From contig JAIRPV010000010.1 of the NCBI GenBank assembly GCA_031256825.1, forward strand, positions 33,121-97,120: a stretch of DNA of 64,000 bases, in the 5' to 3' direction. This document shows, piece after piece, positions 8,063 through 16,904 of this stretch. Numbering within the stretch: position 1 is the first letter of the stretch; every line of letters begins with the position of its first letter. This DNA comes from Oscillospiraceae bacterium (GTDB lineage: Bacteria > Bacillota > Clostridia > Oscillospirales > Acutalibacteraceae). Made by a program: the position numbers and the translations under genes. Under the pieces are notes generated by a model that saw only the letters and a program-made list of their open reading frames with translations, did no database searches and had not been told where the DNA came from.

Positions 8063-9496
8063 TTAGCCTTGCCCCGCCAGCCCCTTATATAGCTTCAGAT
8101 AAGCGCCGGCGCTTTGCGCCCAGCTGTTGTCGCATTCCATGGCGCGGCGGCGCAGGATCTGCCAGCCTTCGCGATCCGCGTAGCCCTGAATGGCGCGGAA
8201 CACCGTGCGCAGCAATTCGTCGGCGTTAAAATCGTGGAAAGTGAAGCCGTTGCCGCCGCCCGTGCCGCTGTCTTGCACCGTATCTTTCAGGCCGCCCGTT
8301 TCGCGCACAACGGGTATGGCGCCGTAGCGCAGGGCAATCATCTGCGAAAGGCCGCACGGCTCGCTTTTGCTGGGCATCAGGAAAATATCCGCGCCCGCGT
8401 AAATCTGGCGCGACAGCGCGGGGATAAAATCAATGCAAACGCCAACCCTGCCCGGGAAGCGGCCCGCCAGACCGCGGAAAAAGTCTTCATACACCGCATC
8501 GCCCGTGCCCAGCACAACCAGCTGCGCGTTCGAGTGCCGCAGCATTTCGTCGAGCTTCGCCCGCGCCAAATCAACGCCTTTGTGCGCCACCAGGCGCGTT
8601 ACCATGCCAATCAGCGGCGCGTTCGCATCCTGCGCAAGGCCAAAGCATTCTTGCAGCGCCCGCTTGCATTCCTCTTTGCCGGAGGGGTCTTCCAGGCTGT
8701 AGTTGTGCGCAATCGAACAGTCCGTTTCCGGGTTATAGCTGTCGGTATCAATGCCGTTGAGAATCCCGGAAAGCTTGAATTTGCGCCGGTTAAGAATGCT
8801 GTCTAGCCCGTGGGAATAATACTGCGTCAGGATTTCTTCGGCATAGGTGGGGCTGACGGTGGTAACGGCGTCGGCGCACTCAATCGCGCCCTTCATCAGG
8901 TTCACGCATCCGCCGTGCTCCACCAGCGACTTGAATTCCCCGCCAAGCCCAAAAACTTCCGTGAGGATCCCCATGTCGTATTGCCCCTGGTATTCGATAT
9001 TATGAATGGTGAACACCGTTTTGATGCCCTGATAAAATGGATCATGCCCATAAAAGGCCGTCTGATACACCGGGACAAGAGCGCTCTGCCAGTCGTTGCA
9101 ATGGATCACGTCGGGCCGGAAGCCTTCTAGCAGCGGCAAAATCTCGAGCACGGCGCGCGAGAAAAACGCAAAGCGTTCCGCATCGTCGTAATGCCCATAG
9201 ATTTGGTTGCCGCGCTTGAAATAATACTGGTTATCCAGCAAATAATAGATCACGCCGTTGGCGCGGGCCTCGAACACGCCGCAGTATTGGCGGCGCCAGG
9301 CCACGGGCACCACCAGGTGCGTCAGGAATTTCATGCTGTCGCGCAGTTCCTGCGCAATGGAGTCGTACAGCGGCATCACCACCCGCACGCCCACCAGGCG
9401 CCGGCGCAGCGCCTTCGGCAGCGACCCCGCAACTTCGGCCAGGCCGCCGCTGGACTTAAAGGGCAGGGCCTCGCTGGCCGCGAAAAGAACTTTCAT
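8063..9496 (-). CDS. glgA: Glycogen synthase (ADP-glucose type)
   Basis: GT5 enzyme adding glucose from ADP-glucose to the glycogen chain. The 477-residue protein starts at the ATG at 9496 with AAGGAGGT four bases upstream; a GTG six bases earlier lies inside that ribosome site and is rejected. Landmarks are KSSGGLAEVAGSLPKAL (ADP-glucose binding, a KSSGGL version of the usual KTGGL), HCNDWQSALVP, TIHNIEYQG, VTRLVAHKG and the C-terminal MPSKSEPCGLSQMIALRYGAIPVVRETGGLKDTV region, in which EPCGLSQM is the catalytic E-X7-E type site. Length is normal for the family. Confidence 0.96.
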   Translation of the reverse strand: MKVLFAASEALPFKSSGGLAEVAGSLPKALRRRLVGVRVVMPLYDSIAQELRDSMKFLTHLVVPVAWRRQYCGVFEARANGVIYYLLDNQYYFKRGNQIYGHYDDAERFAFFSRAVLEILPLLEGFRPDVIHCNDWQSALVPVYQTAFYGHDPFYQGIKTVFTIHNIEYQGQYDMGILTEVFGLGGEFKSLVEHGGCVNLMKGAIECADAVTTVSPTYAEEILTQYYSHGLDSILNRRKFKLSGILNGIDTDSYNPETDCSIAHNYSLEDPSGKEECKRALQECFGLAQDANAPLIGMVTRLVAHKGVDLARAKLDEMLRHSNAQLVVLGTGDAVYEDFFRGLAGRFPGRVGVCIDFIPALSRQIYAGADIFLMPSKSEPCGLSQMIALRYGAIPVVRETGGLKDTVQDSGTGGGNGFTFHDFNADELLRTVFRAIQGYADREGWQILRRRAMECDNSWAQSAGAYLKLYKGLAGQG

Positions 9497-9512
9497 AAGC
9501 ACCTCCTTGAGT

Positions 9513-9545
9513 AGTCAGGGATCAGGAGACAGGAGACAGGGGGAG
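9513..9545. repeat. Low-complexity CAGGAGACAGG repeat between glgA and glgD
   Basis: The 55-base gap reads AGTCAGGGATCAGGAGACAG followed by GAGACAGGGGGAG. Its units resemble the tandem AGGCCAGACAGG units inside eutC at 16960-17060. It stands directly in front of the glgA ribosome site on the other strand. Confidence 0.5.
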
Positions 9546-9551
9546 AAACGC

Positions 9552-10655
9552 TTAGATCACAATCTTCTTCCCCAGGTAGATCGGGTAATTCTCCGCGCCC
9601 ATCAGGGTTTTGCCGGGCTTGATGAACACGGCTTTGTCGGCAATCACATTGGTCAGCACCGCGTTGGCCGAAACATAAGTGCCCTGCATCAGCACGCAGT
9701 TCGTAACAACCGCGCCCTCTTCAATCGTCACGCCGCGGAACAGCACGCTGCCCGTGGCCGTGCCCCGCAGCTGACATCCGTCCGCCACCAGGCAGTTGCT
9801 CACCTTCGAGCGCAGGCCATAGATCGCGGGCATGTCGTCCTGCACTTTCGTCAGCACGGGCCGCGACGGGGCAAACAGCGCCGCGCGGTTTTTGGCAACG
9901 AGCAAATCCATGCTCGTGTCATAATAGCTTTGCAGGCCGTCAATCACGCGCGCATAATCCTCCACCGGGGCCGCGCAGATGCGCAGCGACTCCACGTTGC
10001 GGCGGAAGAATCCATAGTCGCTGTCGTCCGTCTCGCTTTGCGCAATCAGCCGTTCAAGCAGCGCTTTGCGCAGCACAAAAATATTCAGCGAATACAAATC
10101 TTCTTCGGCAGGCACGCTGCCCAGGCGCATGCCGGTGATCCTGCTTTTTTCGCCCAGTTGCAGCCGCAGGGTGTTCAATTTTGGCGCGGGCCCCTGCTGG
10201 CAAACAACGGTGATATCCGCGCCGGAACGGAAGTGCCGATCCAGCAGCGCGCGGTAATCCAGGTTGCAAACAACATTGCAGTCGCTCATCACCACATATT
10301 CTTCGCGGGAATTGCGCAAAAACTCGCCCGCGCTGCAAAGACCCTCGAGCCGGGTCTGGTTGCCGGAAGCCCCCGCGCCCACATAAGGCGGCAAAATCAC
10401 AAGGCTTTCGTGCTTGCGGGCCAGATCCCAGGGCTTTCCAACGCCCAGGTGATCCATCAGCGAGCGGTAGTTGGCTTTGGTGACCACCCCCACCTTGGTG
10501 ATGCCGCAGGCCACCATGGAACTCAGGGGGAAGTCGATGAGCCGGTAGCGGCCGCCAAACGGCACGGATCCCATCGTGCGGAACCCAGTGATTTCCGGCA
10601 GCGCTTCGTCGTAGGCGTTGGAATACAGAATGCCCAAAACATTGATCGCCCTCAT
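9552..10655 (-). CDS. glgD: GlgD, non-catalytic partner of glucose-1-phosphate adenylyltransferase
   Basis: A 367-residue paralogue of GlgC that in Firmicutes pairs with GlgC as a regulatory subunit of ADP-glucose pyrophosphorylase. It keeps the fold, with [20 protein letters not shown] near the start and a left-handed beta-helix tail ([22 protein letters not shown]). The GGxGxRL nucleotide loop of GlgC is replaced by [18 protein letters not shown]. Its ATG overlaps the glgC stop by four bases, matching a one-to-one complex. Confidence 0.93.
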   Translation of the reverse strand: MRAINVLGILYSNAYDEALPEITGFRTMGSVPFGGRYRLIDFPLSSMVACGITKVGVVTKANYRSLMDHLGVGKPWDLARKHESLVILPPYVGAGASGNQTRLEGLCSAGEFLRNSREEYVVMSDCNVVCNLDYRALLDRHFRSGADITVVCQQGPAPKLNTLRLQLGEKSRITGMRLGSVPAEEDLYSLNIFVLRKALLERLIAQSETDDSDYGFFRRNVESLRICAAPVEDYARVIDGLQSYYDTSMDLLVAKNRAALFAPSRPVLTKVQDDMPAIYGLRSKVSNCLVADGCQLRGTATGSVLFRGVTIEEGAVVTNCVLMQGTYVSANAVLTNVIADKAVFIKPGKTLMGAENYPIYLGKKIVI

Positions 10656-11875
10656 GATAGCGCACCCCCTATGTCAGATTCAATCATTTGGGCCGGCGCA
10701 ACCACCGCGCCCTTTCCGATGGTGACCTCCGCGCCAATCACGGCGACGCCCCAGGCGTCTTTGTCGGCAACGTCTTCGGGCCGCGCGCCCACTTTGGCGT
10801 TTTCTTCAATCACCGCATTCTCGGCAACAATGGCATACTGCACCGAAGCGCCCGATCGAATCGTGGCGCCGGGCATCAGGATGCTGTCGCGCACCGTCGC
10901 CCCGGCTTCCACCGTCACTTCCGGGAACAGAACAGAAAAATCCACCCGGCCTTCCACAACGCAGCCCGCGGATACCATGGAGTTTTGCACCAGCGATCCC
11001 TGCGCCGCGTAGTGCGGCGGAGCGGCCGGGTTGCGCGAATAAATCCGCCAGTCCGTGTCGCTCAGGTCAATGTCCACTTTGGGGTTGAGCAAATCCAGGT
11101 TTGCCTCCCAAAGGCTGTCGATGGTGCCAACGTCTTTCCAGTAGCCGTCGAAGGCGTAAGCCACCATGCGCTCGCCCGCCGCGTGCATGGCGGGGATAAC
11201 GTCTTTGCCAAAATCGTTGCTCGAAGCCGGGTTCTGCTCGTCGTCAATCAAATATTGCCGCAGCTTTTTCCAGCTGAACACATAAACGCCCATGCTGGCT
11301 TTATTCGAGCGCGGGTTCTTCGGCTTCTCTTCAAATTCGCTGATGCTGCCGTCGCTGTTGACCAGCATCAGCCCGAAGCGGCTGGCCTCTTCCCACGGCA
11401 CCTCCAGCATGGCAATGGTGCAGTCGGCCTGCTTTTCCTTGTGGAAATCCAGCATTTTGCCGTAATCCATCTTGTAGATGTGGTCGCCCGAAAGGATCAG
11501 TACGTAGTCCGGGTCATAGCGGTCAATGAAATGGATGTTCTGGAAAATCGCGTTGGCGGTGCCTTTGTACCACTCGGTGCCGCTGATTTGCTGGTAGGGC
11601 GACAGCACGTGCACGCCGCCGTTGAGGCGGTCCAGATCCCAGGGCTGGCCCGTCCCGATGTAGTCGTTGAGTTCCAGCGGCTGATACTGCGTCAGTACGC
11701 CCACGGTGTCGATGCCGGAATTGACGCAGTTGGACAGCGGGAAATCAATGATGCGGTACTTCCCGCCATAGGGCACGGCCGGTTTTGCGATGGAGCGCGT
11801 GAGCACGCCAAGGCGGCTGCCCTGCCCCCCCGCCAGCAGCATGGCGATGCACTCCTGTTTGCGTGTGGCTTGCAT
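10652..11875 (-). CDS. glgC: Glucose-1-phosphate adenylyltransferase
   Basis: Makes ADP-glucose from glucose-1-phosphate and ATP, the committed step of glycogen synthesis. The 407-residue protein has the nucleotide loop [14 protein letters not shown], the K of [20 protein letters not shown], the catalytic aspartate region [12 protein letters not shown], the sugar-phosphate lysine region FEEKPKNP and a C-terminal beta-helix. The start has a GGAGGGTTC upstream. The order glgB-glgC-glgD-glgA is the usual clostridial glycogen operon. Confidence 0.97.
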   Translation of the reverse strand: MQATRKQECIAMLLAGGQGSRLGVLTRSIAKPAVPYGGKYRIIDFPLSNCVNSGIDTVGVLTQYQPLELNDYIGTGQPWDLDRLNGGVHVLSPYQQISGTEWYKGTANAIFQNIHFIDRYDPDYVLILSGDHIYKMDYGKMLDFHKEKQADCTIAMLEVPWEEASRFGLMLVNSDGSISEFEEKPKNPRSNKASMGVYVFSWKKLRQYLIDDEQNPASSNDFGKDVIPAMHAAGERMVAYAFDGYWKDVGTIDSLWEANLDLLNPKVDIDLSDTDWRIYSRNPAAPPHYAAQGSLVQNSMVSAGCVVEGRVDFSVLFPEVTVEAGATVRDSILMPGATIRSGASVQYAIVAENAVIEENAKVGARPEDVADKDAWGVAVIGAEVTIGKGAVVAPAQMIESDIGGALS

Positions 11876-11933
11876 TGGGAACCCTCCTTGCTAGAAGTTT
11901 GTGATTCAATTTTAGGTAAGAGCGGGGCGGAAT

Positions 11934-13838
11934 TCACGCGCTTTCCGTTTCCCCTTTTTCTTCCGCCCGCTCCAGGAAGATCACGCTCAGGCCGGGCAGG
12001 GTCAGTTCCAGCGCGGCCGGCAGGTTGTGCATTGGCTGAGCGGCCGCCTGGAAGGTTTTTTTGCGCAGCGTGCCCGTGCCGCCAAACTTTTTGTCGTCTG
12101 TGTTGAAAACCGCCTTCCAGCTGCCCGCCTGTGGCACGCCGATTTTATAGTGCTCCCGCGTCACCGGCGTAAAGTTGCACACACAAACCAGCTCTTTGCC
12201 CTGCCGATCGGCGCGCCGGAACGCGATGACAGAATTTGCCGTGTCGTCGCCCGAAATCCAGCGGAAACTTTCCCCGCTGTCGTCGTTTTGCCAAAGGGGC
12301 GCCGCCTTGCGATAAAACAGGTTCAGCGCCTTCACAAACTCCTGTATCTGCCTGTGGCTTTCGTATTCCAGCAACAGCCAGTCCAGCTCCTGTTTATAGT
12401 TCCATTCAATAAACTGCCCGAATTCTTGCCCCATAAACAGCAGCTTTTTGCCCGGGTGGGCAAACATAAAGCCCAAAAACGCCCGCAGCCCCGCAAATTT
12501 TTCGGCATAGTCCCCCGGCATCTTGCTCAGCAGCGAACATTTGCCGTGCACCACTTCGTCGTGCGAAATCGGCAGGATATAATTTTCCGCAAAGGCATAG
12601 TGGAACGAAAACGTCAGCGCGTTCTGGTTGGCTTTGCGGTGCACGGGATCGAGGCTGAAATAGCGCAGGCAGTCGTTCATCCAGCCCATGTTCCACTTAA
12701 AATTGAAGCCCAGCCCGCCTTTGTCCACAGGCTTTGTTACCATTGGCCAGGCGGTGCTCTCTTCGGCCGCCATAATTACGCCCGGGTGATCGCGAAAGAT
12801 TGCCTGGTTGAGCTTGCGCAGGAATTCCACGGCTTCCAGGTTTTCGTGGCCGCCGTTTTGGTTGGGCGTCCACTGCCCCTTTTCGCGCCCGTAATCCAGA
12901 TAGAGCATGCTGGCCACCGCATCCACCCGCAGCCCGTCGGCATGATAAACGTCAATCCAGAACGACGCGCTGGAAATCAAAAACGAACGCACTTCGTTCC
13001 TGCCAAAATCGAACACCTTCGTGCCCCACTGCCTGTGTTCGCCCTTGCGCGGGTCTTTGTATTCATAGCATGGCCCGCCGTCGAATTCCGCCAGCCCATG
13101 GGCGTCGCGCGGAAAATGCGCGGGCACCCAGTCAAGAATCACCCCCAGCCCCGCCTGGTGGGCCTGATCGATAAAATACATCAGATCCTTCGGTTCGCCG
13201 TAGCGCGAAGTTGCCGCGAAGTAGCCGGTGACCTGGTAGCCCCAGCTGCCGTCGAAGGGGTATTCCGCAACGGGCATGAACTCCAGATGGGTGTAGCCCA
13301 GACCCTTGGCATAGGGGATCAGTTCTTCCGCCAGCTTGCGGTAGCTGAAAGGCTCCCCGTCGGGGAATCGCCGCCAGGAGCCAAGGTGAACCTCGTAAAC
13401 GCTCATGGGCGAGCGGTAAAGATTCTTTTCGGCGCGCTTTTTCATCCACGCCCCGTCGCCCCAGGCGTAACAGCCCGTCAGCGGATAATATTTCGAGGCC
13501 GTGCCGGGGTTGCTCTCGGCGTGGAACGCAAAGGGATCGTCTTTCAGGCGCTGGCGGCCGTCCTTGCCTGTAATGCAAAACTTATAGGCCATAAACGGCT
13601 GTATTTCGGGGATAATAGCCTCCCAAACGCCGTTGTCGCCAACCTTCTGGCAGGGGTTGGCCGACTTTTCCCAGCCGTTAAAGTCGCCGACCACGCTCAC
13701 AGCCCGGGCATTCGGCGCCCAGACGCGGAAGGCCACGCCGCTCAGGTCGAAGGCGCGGTGCGCCCCAAAATAGCGGTACGCCCTTGCGTTGTTGCCCTGA
13801 TGGAACAAGTACAGCGGAACCTCTGCCCGTTGATTCAT
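11934..13838 (-). CDS. glgB: 1,4-alpha-glucan branching enzyme
   Basis: GH13 enzyme that introduces alpha-1,6 branches into glycogen. I start at the ATG at 13838 (MNQRAEVPLYLFHQG), preceded by AGGAGGTGCGCT, giving 634 residues; an upstream reading would cross the promoter. The N-terminal CBM48 (FRVWAPNARAVSVVGDFNGW) is followed by the barrel with VILDWVPAHFPRDAHGL, the nucleophile in DGLRVDAVASMLYLDY, the acid in MAAEEST and LPISHDEVVHGK. The C-terminal beta domain ends in LPGLSVIFLE. It is the first gene of the operon. Confidence 0.97.
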   Translation of the reverse strand: MNQRAEVPLYLFHQGNNARAYRYFGAHRAFDLSGVAFRVWAPNARAVSVVGDFNGWEKSANPCQKVGDNGVWEAIIPEIQPFMAYKFCITGKDGRQRLKDDPFAFHAESNPGTASKYYPLTGCYAWGDGAWMKKRAEKNLYRSPMSVYEVHLGSWRRFPDGEPFSYRKLAEELIPYAKGLGYTHLEFMPVAEYPFDGSWGYQVTGYFAATSRYGEPKDLMYFIDQAHQAGLGVILDWVPAHFPRDAHGLAEFDGGPCYEYKDPRKGEHRQWGTKVFDFGRNEVRSFLISSASFWIDVYHADGLRVDAVASMLYLDYGREKGQWTPNQNGGHENLEAVEFLRKLNQAIFRDHPGVIMAAEESTAWPMVTKPVDKGGLGFNFKWNMGWMNDCLRYFSLDPVHRKANQNALTFSFHYAFAENYILPISHDEVVHGKCSLLSKMPGDYAEKFAGLRAFLGFMFAHPGKKLLFMGQEFGQFIEWNYKQELDWLLLEYESHRQIQEFVKALNLFYRKAAPLWQNDDSGESFRWISGDDTANSVIAFRRADRQGKELVCVCNFTPVTREHYKIGVPQAGSWKAVFNTDDKKFGGTGTLRKKTFQAAAQPMHNLPAALELTLPGLSVIFLERAEEKGETESA

Positions 13839-13875
13839 AGCGCACCTCCTGTAACCATTTCGTTCGGATACACTC

Positions 13876-13904
13876 ATTATAACAAAAGGCGGAGGAAAAA
13901 GCAA
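13876..13904 (-). promoter_or_regulatory. Promoter of the glgB-to-cca operon
   Basis: Minus-strand TTGCTT (13899-13904), 17-base spacer and TATAAT (13876-13881), with TG in front of the -10 (TGTTATAAT). Transcription would begin near 13869, about 30 bases before the glgB start. Confidence 0.8.
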
Positions 13905-14021
13905 GAGGGAAAGCGAAAATTCCGCGGAAATCCATATTCCCTTTTTATCATTGCCCTTTTTCGGCTCATGGGATCTCCCCTGCCCTTGCTTCAGACAGCG
14001 CAGAAACCGGAGAACTGGGGC

Positions 14022-14050
14022 TTGCTTTTCGCCGTCAGGCATGATATAAT
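14022..14050 (+). promoter_or_regulatory. Promoter of the eutABCL operon
   Basis: TTGCTT (14022-14027), 17-base spacer and perfect TATAAT (14045-14050). The predicted start near 14057 leaves a leader of only about 35-55 bases, too short for a cobalamin riboswitch or the ANTAR-type leader known for eut genes. The -35 hexamer is the same as that of the divergent glg promoter. Confidence 0.8.
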
Positions 14051-14098
14051 AAGCTTGATGCAGTCTTATGAAAGAAAGCCGGTGAGCCAATCGAAACC

Positions 14099-15508
14099 CT
14101 GCGCAGCATCGGCGTGGATGTGGGGACTTCCACCACGCAGGTGATCTTCAGCGAACTGCTGCTGGAAAACACGGGCGGCTTTTATTCCGTGCCCCAAATT
14201 GCCATTACGCGCAAACGGATCCTTTACCGCAGCCCCATTCACCCCACGCCGCTGCTGGATGAATGCCGCATCGACGCCCCGGCGCTGCGCGCCATTGTAA
14301 CAGAAGAGTTCCGCCGCGCGGGCATGGAGCGCGTGCAGACGGGCGCCGTCATCATCACAGGCGAAAGCGCCCGCAAAGAAAACGCCGCCGCTGTATTAGA
14401 GGGGCTGAGCGGGCTGGCGGGCGATTTTGTGGCGGCGGTCGCCGGGCCGGATCTGGAATCGCTGATTGCCGGGCAAGGCAGCGGCGCGCAGGCGCTTTCA
14501 AAAGAACGGCGCTGCCGCACGGCAAATTTTGATATCGGCGGCGGCACAACCAATATCGCGGTGTTCGAAAACGGCGAGCCTTCGGGCGTTTGCTGCCTGG
14601 ATATCGGCGGGCGGCAGCTGCGTTTTGGCCCGCGGGGGGAGCTGACTTACCTCAGCCCCAGCGCGGCGCGGCTCTGCGAGGCCATCGGCCTTTCCCTTCC
14701 TGTGGGCCAAGTTCCCGCGATGTCCGCCCTGCGGCAGCTGGCCGCCTGCATGGCGCGGCTGCTGGAAGAAGCGGTGCGGCCGGGAACCGGCGGCATGTTG
14801 GAACTTGTGCGCACGCGGGGCAGCTCAACGCTTCCGCCGCCTGCGCCCGGCTCCCTGATCCCCGTATTTTCCGGCGGCGTGGCCGATTGTATCTATAAAA
14901 GCGGGCGTGATCCGTTTGCGTTTGGCGATTTTGGCGTGCTGCTCGGCGAAGCCGTGCGCGCCGGCGGCCTTTACGCAAATGCGTTCCGTGCGCGCGAAAC
15001 CATACGCGCCACCGTCATCGGCGCCGGGATGTATACCGCTTCGCTGTCCGGCTCCACCGTCAGCTACAGCCGCAAAGAGCTGTTTCCGCTGAAAAATCTT
15101 CCGGTCTTTTCCGTCAGCCCCCGGCAGCAGGACGAGCTGTTTGACGGGGTATGGGAAGAAACGGCGCGGGCGTATCAATGGTTCCTGGGGCAAAACGATG
15201 CGCAAAACGCCATTGTTTGGCTGGAAGGGCGGCAAAACCCGGGCTATTTGGAGCTTAGGCGGCTGGCCGCCGCGCTGGCGGAGCTGTTCCGGGCGGCGCT
15301 GCCCGCCGGGCAGCCCTGGCTCGTGCTGACCTATTACGACGCCGCCAAGGCGCTGGGGCTGCTGCTGCAACCCTCCGGCGCCCCGGTGATTGCGCTGGAT
15401 GGCCTCCGCGCCGCGCCGCACCAGTTCATCGATCTGGGGCAGCCTGTGATGCATGGGCTGGCGGTGCCGGTGGTAATCAAAACGTTAATGCTGAATGGAT
15501 CGAGGTAG
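14099..15508 (+). CDS. eutA: EutA, reactivating factor for ethanolamine ammonia-lyase; start codon unclear
   Basis: ATP-dependent chaperone that swaps damaged cobalamin out of EutBC. Actin/Hsp70-like ATPase motifs are GVDVGTSTTQVIFS at the very start, FDIGGGTTNIAVF about 140 residues in, and GAGMYTASLSG near residue 305. Length is normal. The open frame begins after a stop at 14069 and contains no ATG. The only standard start is the GTG at 14114, which would cut into the first beta-strand; homologues begin a few residues earlier, matching the frame-encoded IETLRSIGVDVG. I set the start at CTG 14099 as a compromise. An ATG at 14068 lies one frame off (ATGAAAGAAAGCCGGTGA), so a frameshift or a non-AUG start is possible. 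Confidence 0.85.
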   Translation: MRSIGVDVGTSTTQVIFSELLLENTGGFYSVPQIAITRKRILYRSPIHPTPLLDECRIDAPALRAIVTEEFRRAGMERVQTGAVIITGESARKENAAAVLEGLSGLAGDFVAAVAGPDLESLIAGQGSGAQALSKERRCRTANFDIGGGTTNIAVFENGEPSGVCCLDIGGRQLRFGPRGELTYLSPSAARLCEAIGLSLPVGQVPAMSALRQLAACMARLLEEAVRPGTGGMLELVRTRGSSTLPPPAPGSLIPVFSGGVADCIYKSGRDPFAFGDFGVLLGEAVRAGGLYANAFRARETIRATVIGAGMYTASLSGSTVSYSRKELFPLKNLPVFSVSPRQQDELFDGVWEETARAYQWFLGQNDAQNAIVWLEGRQNPGYLELRRLAAALAELFRAALPAGQPWLVLTYYDAAKALGLLLQPSGAPVIALDGLRAAPHQFIDLGQPVMHGLAVPVVIKTLMLNGSR

Positions 15509-15511
15509 CAT

Positions 15512-16876
15512 ATGACTCTGACCACCACATTGCTGGGCGAAACATTCACCTTCCAAAGCGTGAAAGAGGTGCTCGCCAAAGCCAACGAAGAAAAATCCGG
15601 CGACAAGCTGGCGGGCGTGGCCGCGGGCAGCGGGCTGGAGCGCGTGGCCGCAAAGCAGACCCTGGCGAACCTGCTGGTCAGCGATCTGCGCGAAAATCCC
15701 GTTGTGCCCTATGAGCGCGACGACGTGACGCGGATCATACAAGACAGCGTCAACGAGCGGATCTATGCCGAAATCAGGGGTTGGAGCCTGGCGGAACTGC
15801 GCGAGTGGCTGCTCAGCAGCAACACCACCGAGGCCATGATAAAAAGAGCCGGCGCGGGGCTGACTTCCGAAGTTGTTGCGGGGGTCTGCAAGCTGATGGG
15901 CAACCTGGATTTGATTTATGCCGCGAACAAGCTGCGGGTATCCGCCACCTGCAACACCACCATCGGGCGCAGAGGCGCCCTGGCCACAAGATTGCAGCCG
16001 AACCACACCACCGACAGCATCGACGGCATCACCGCCTCTCTGCTGGAGGGCCTGAGCTATGGCTGCGGCGACGCGCTCATTGGCCTTAACCCCGTCAACG
16101 ACACCGTGGCAAGCCTGAGCGAGGTGCTGAAGCGCTTCGACGAAATCAAAAACAAGCTGAACATTCCCACGCAAACCTGCGTGCTGGGGCATATCACCAC
16201 GCAGCTGGAGGCCCTGCGGCAGGGCGCGCCCATGGACATGATCTTCCAGAGCATCGCGGGCAGCCAAAAGGGCAATGAGGCCTTCGGTTTTACCACGGAT
16301 ACCATCCTCGAAGCCAAGGCCATGCTGCAAAAAAGCGGCACGGCGGCAGGCCCGAATATTCTGTATTTTGAAACGGGGCAAGGCGCCGAGCTTTCCTCCG
16401 GCGCGCATTACGGCGCGGATCAGGTCACCATGGAAGCGCGCTGTTATGGCTACGCAAAGGCCTTCGCGCCGTTTATGGTCAACACCGTGGTGGGGTTCAT
16501 CGGGCCGGAATATCTGTACGACAGCCGGCAGGTGATCCGCGCGGGGCTGGAGGATCACTTTATGGGGAAGCTCACCGGCATCCCCATGGGCTGCGACTGC
16601 TGCTATACCAACCATATGCAGGCCGATCAAAACGATGTGGAAACCCTCGCGTTCCTGCTGGCCGGAGCCGGGGTGAACTACATCATCGGCGTGCCCGCGG
16701 GCGACGACATTATGCTCAATTACCAGACCAACGCCTACCACGACGCGGCTGCTATCCGCGAAACGCTGGGCCTTCGGCCCATCCGGGAATTCGACGAGTG
16801 GCTGGAGCGCTGGGGCATATCGCGGGACGGCAAGCTGACGGAGCTTGCGGGAAAACCGGAGATATTTCAACGCTGA
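15512..16876 (+). CDS. eutB: Ethanolamine ammonia-lyase large subunit
   Basis: Coenzyme-B12-dependent enzyme splitting ethanolamine into acetaldehyde and ammonia, with EutC. The 454-residue TIM-barrel protein matches EutB throughout: LAGVAAGSGLERVAAK, SATCNTTIG, RLQPNHTTDSIDGI, GLSYGCGDALIGLNPVND, ILYFETGQGAELSSGAHYGAD, and GIPMGCDCCYTNHMQADQND with VNYIIGVPAGDDIMLNYQT near the C-terminus. It starts three bases after eutA, with GGATCGAGG upstream. Confidence 0.97.
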   Translation: MTLTTTLLGETFTFQSVKEVLAKANEEKSGDKLAGVAAGSGLERVAAKQTLANLLVSDLRENPVVPYERDDVTRIIQDSVNERIYAEIRGWSLAELREWLLSSNTTEAMIKRAGAGLTSEVVAGVCKLMGNLDLIYAANKLRVSATCNTTIGRRGALATRLQPNHTTDSIDGITASLLEGLSYGCGDALIGLNPVNDTVASLSEVLKRFDEIKNKLNIPTQTCVLGHITTQLEALRQGAPMDMIFQSIAGSQKGNEAFGFTTDTILEAKAMLQKSGTAAGPNILYFETGQGAELSSGAHYGADQVTMEARCYGYAKAFAPFMVNTVVGFIGPEYLYDSRQVIRAGLEDHFMGKLTGIPMGCDCCYTNHMQADQNDVETLAFLLAGAGVNYIIGVPAGDDIMLNYQTNAYHDAAAIRETLGLRPIREFDEWLERWGISRDGKLTELAGKPEIFQR

Positions 16877-16904
16877 ACAGAACGCAGATGGGATGGAGAA
16901 CCCT

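Noticed and set aside
9258..11012. Long plus-strand open frame opposite glgA, glgD and glgC
   Set aside because: It is a mirror of highly GC-biased coding sequence; the translation has no family features and the minus-strand genes are certain.
11934..14090. Extended start of glgB at 14090
   Set aside because: It would be translated across the -10 and -35 of the operon promoter; the ATG at 13838 has a strong ribosome site.
14050..14113. Cobalamin riboswitch or ANTAR-type leader before eutA
   Set aside because: The leader is only 35-55 bases long.
12027..14144. 705-codon plus-strand frame opposite glgB
   Set aside because: Antisense shadow of a certain gene; it also runs through the glg promoter.
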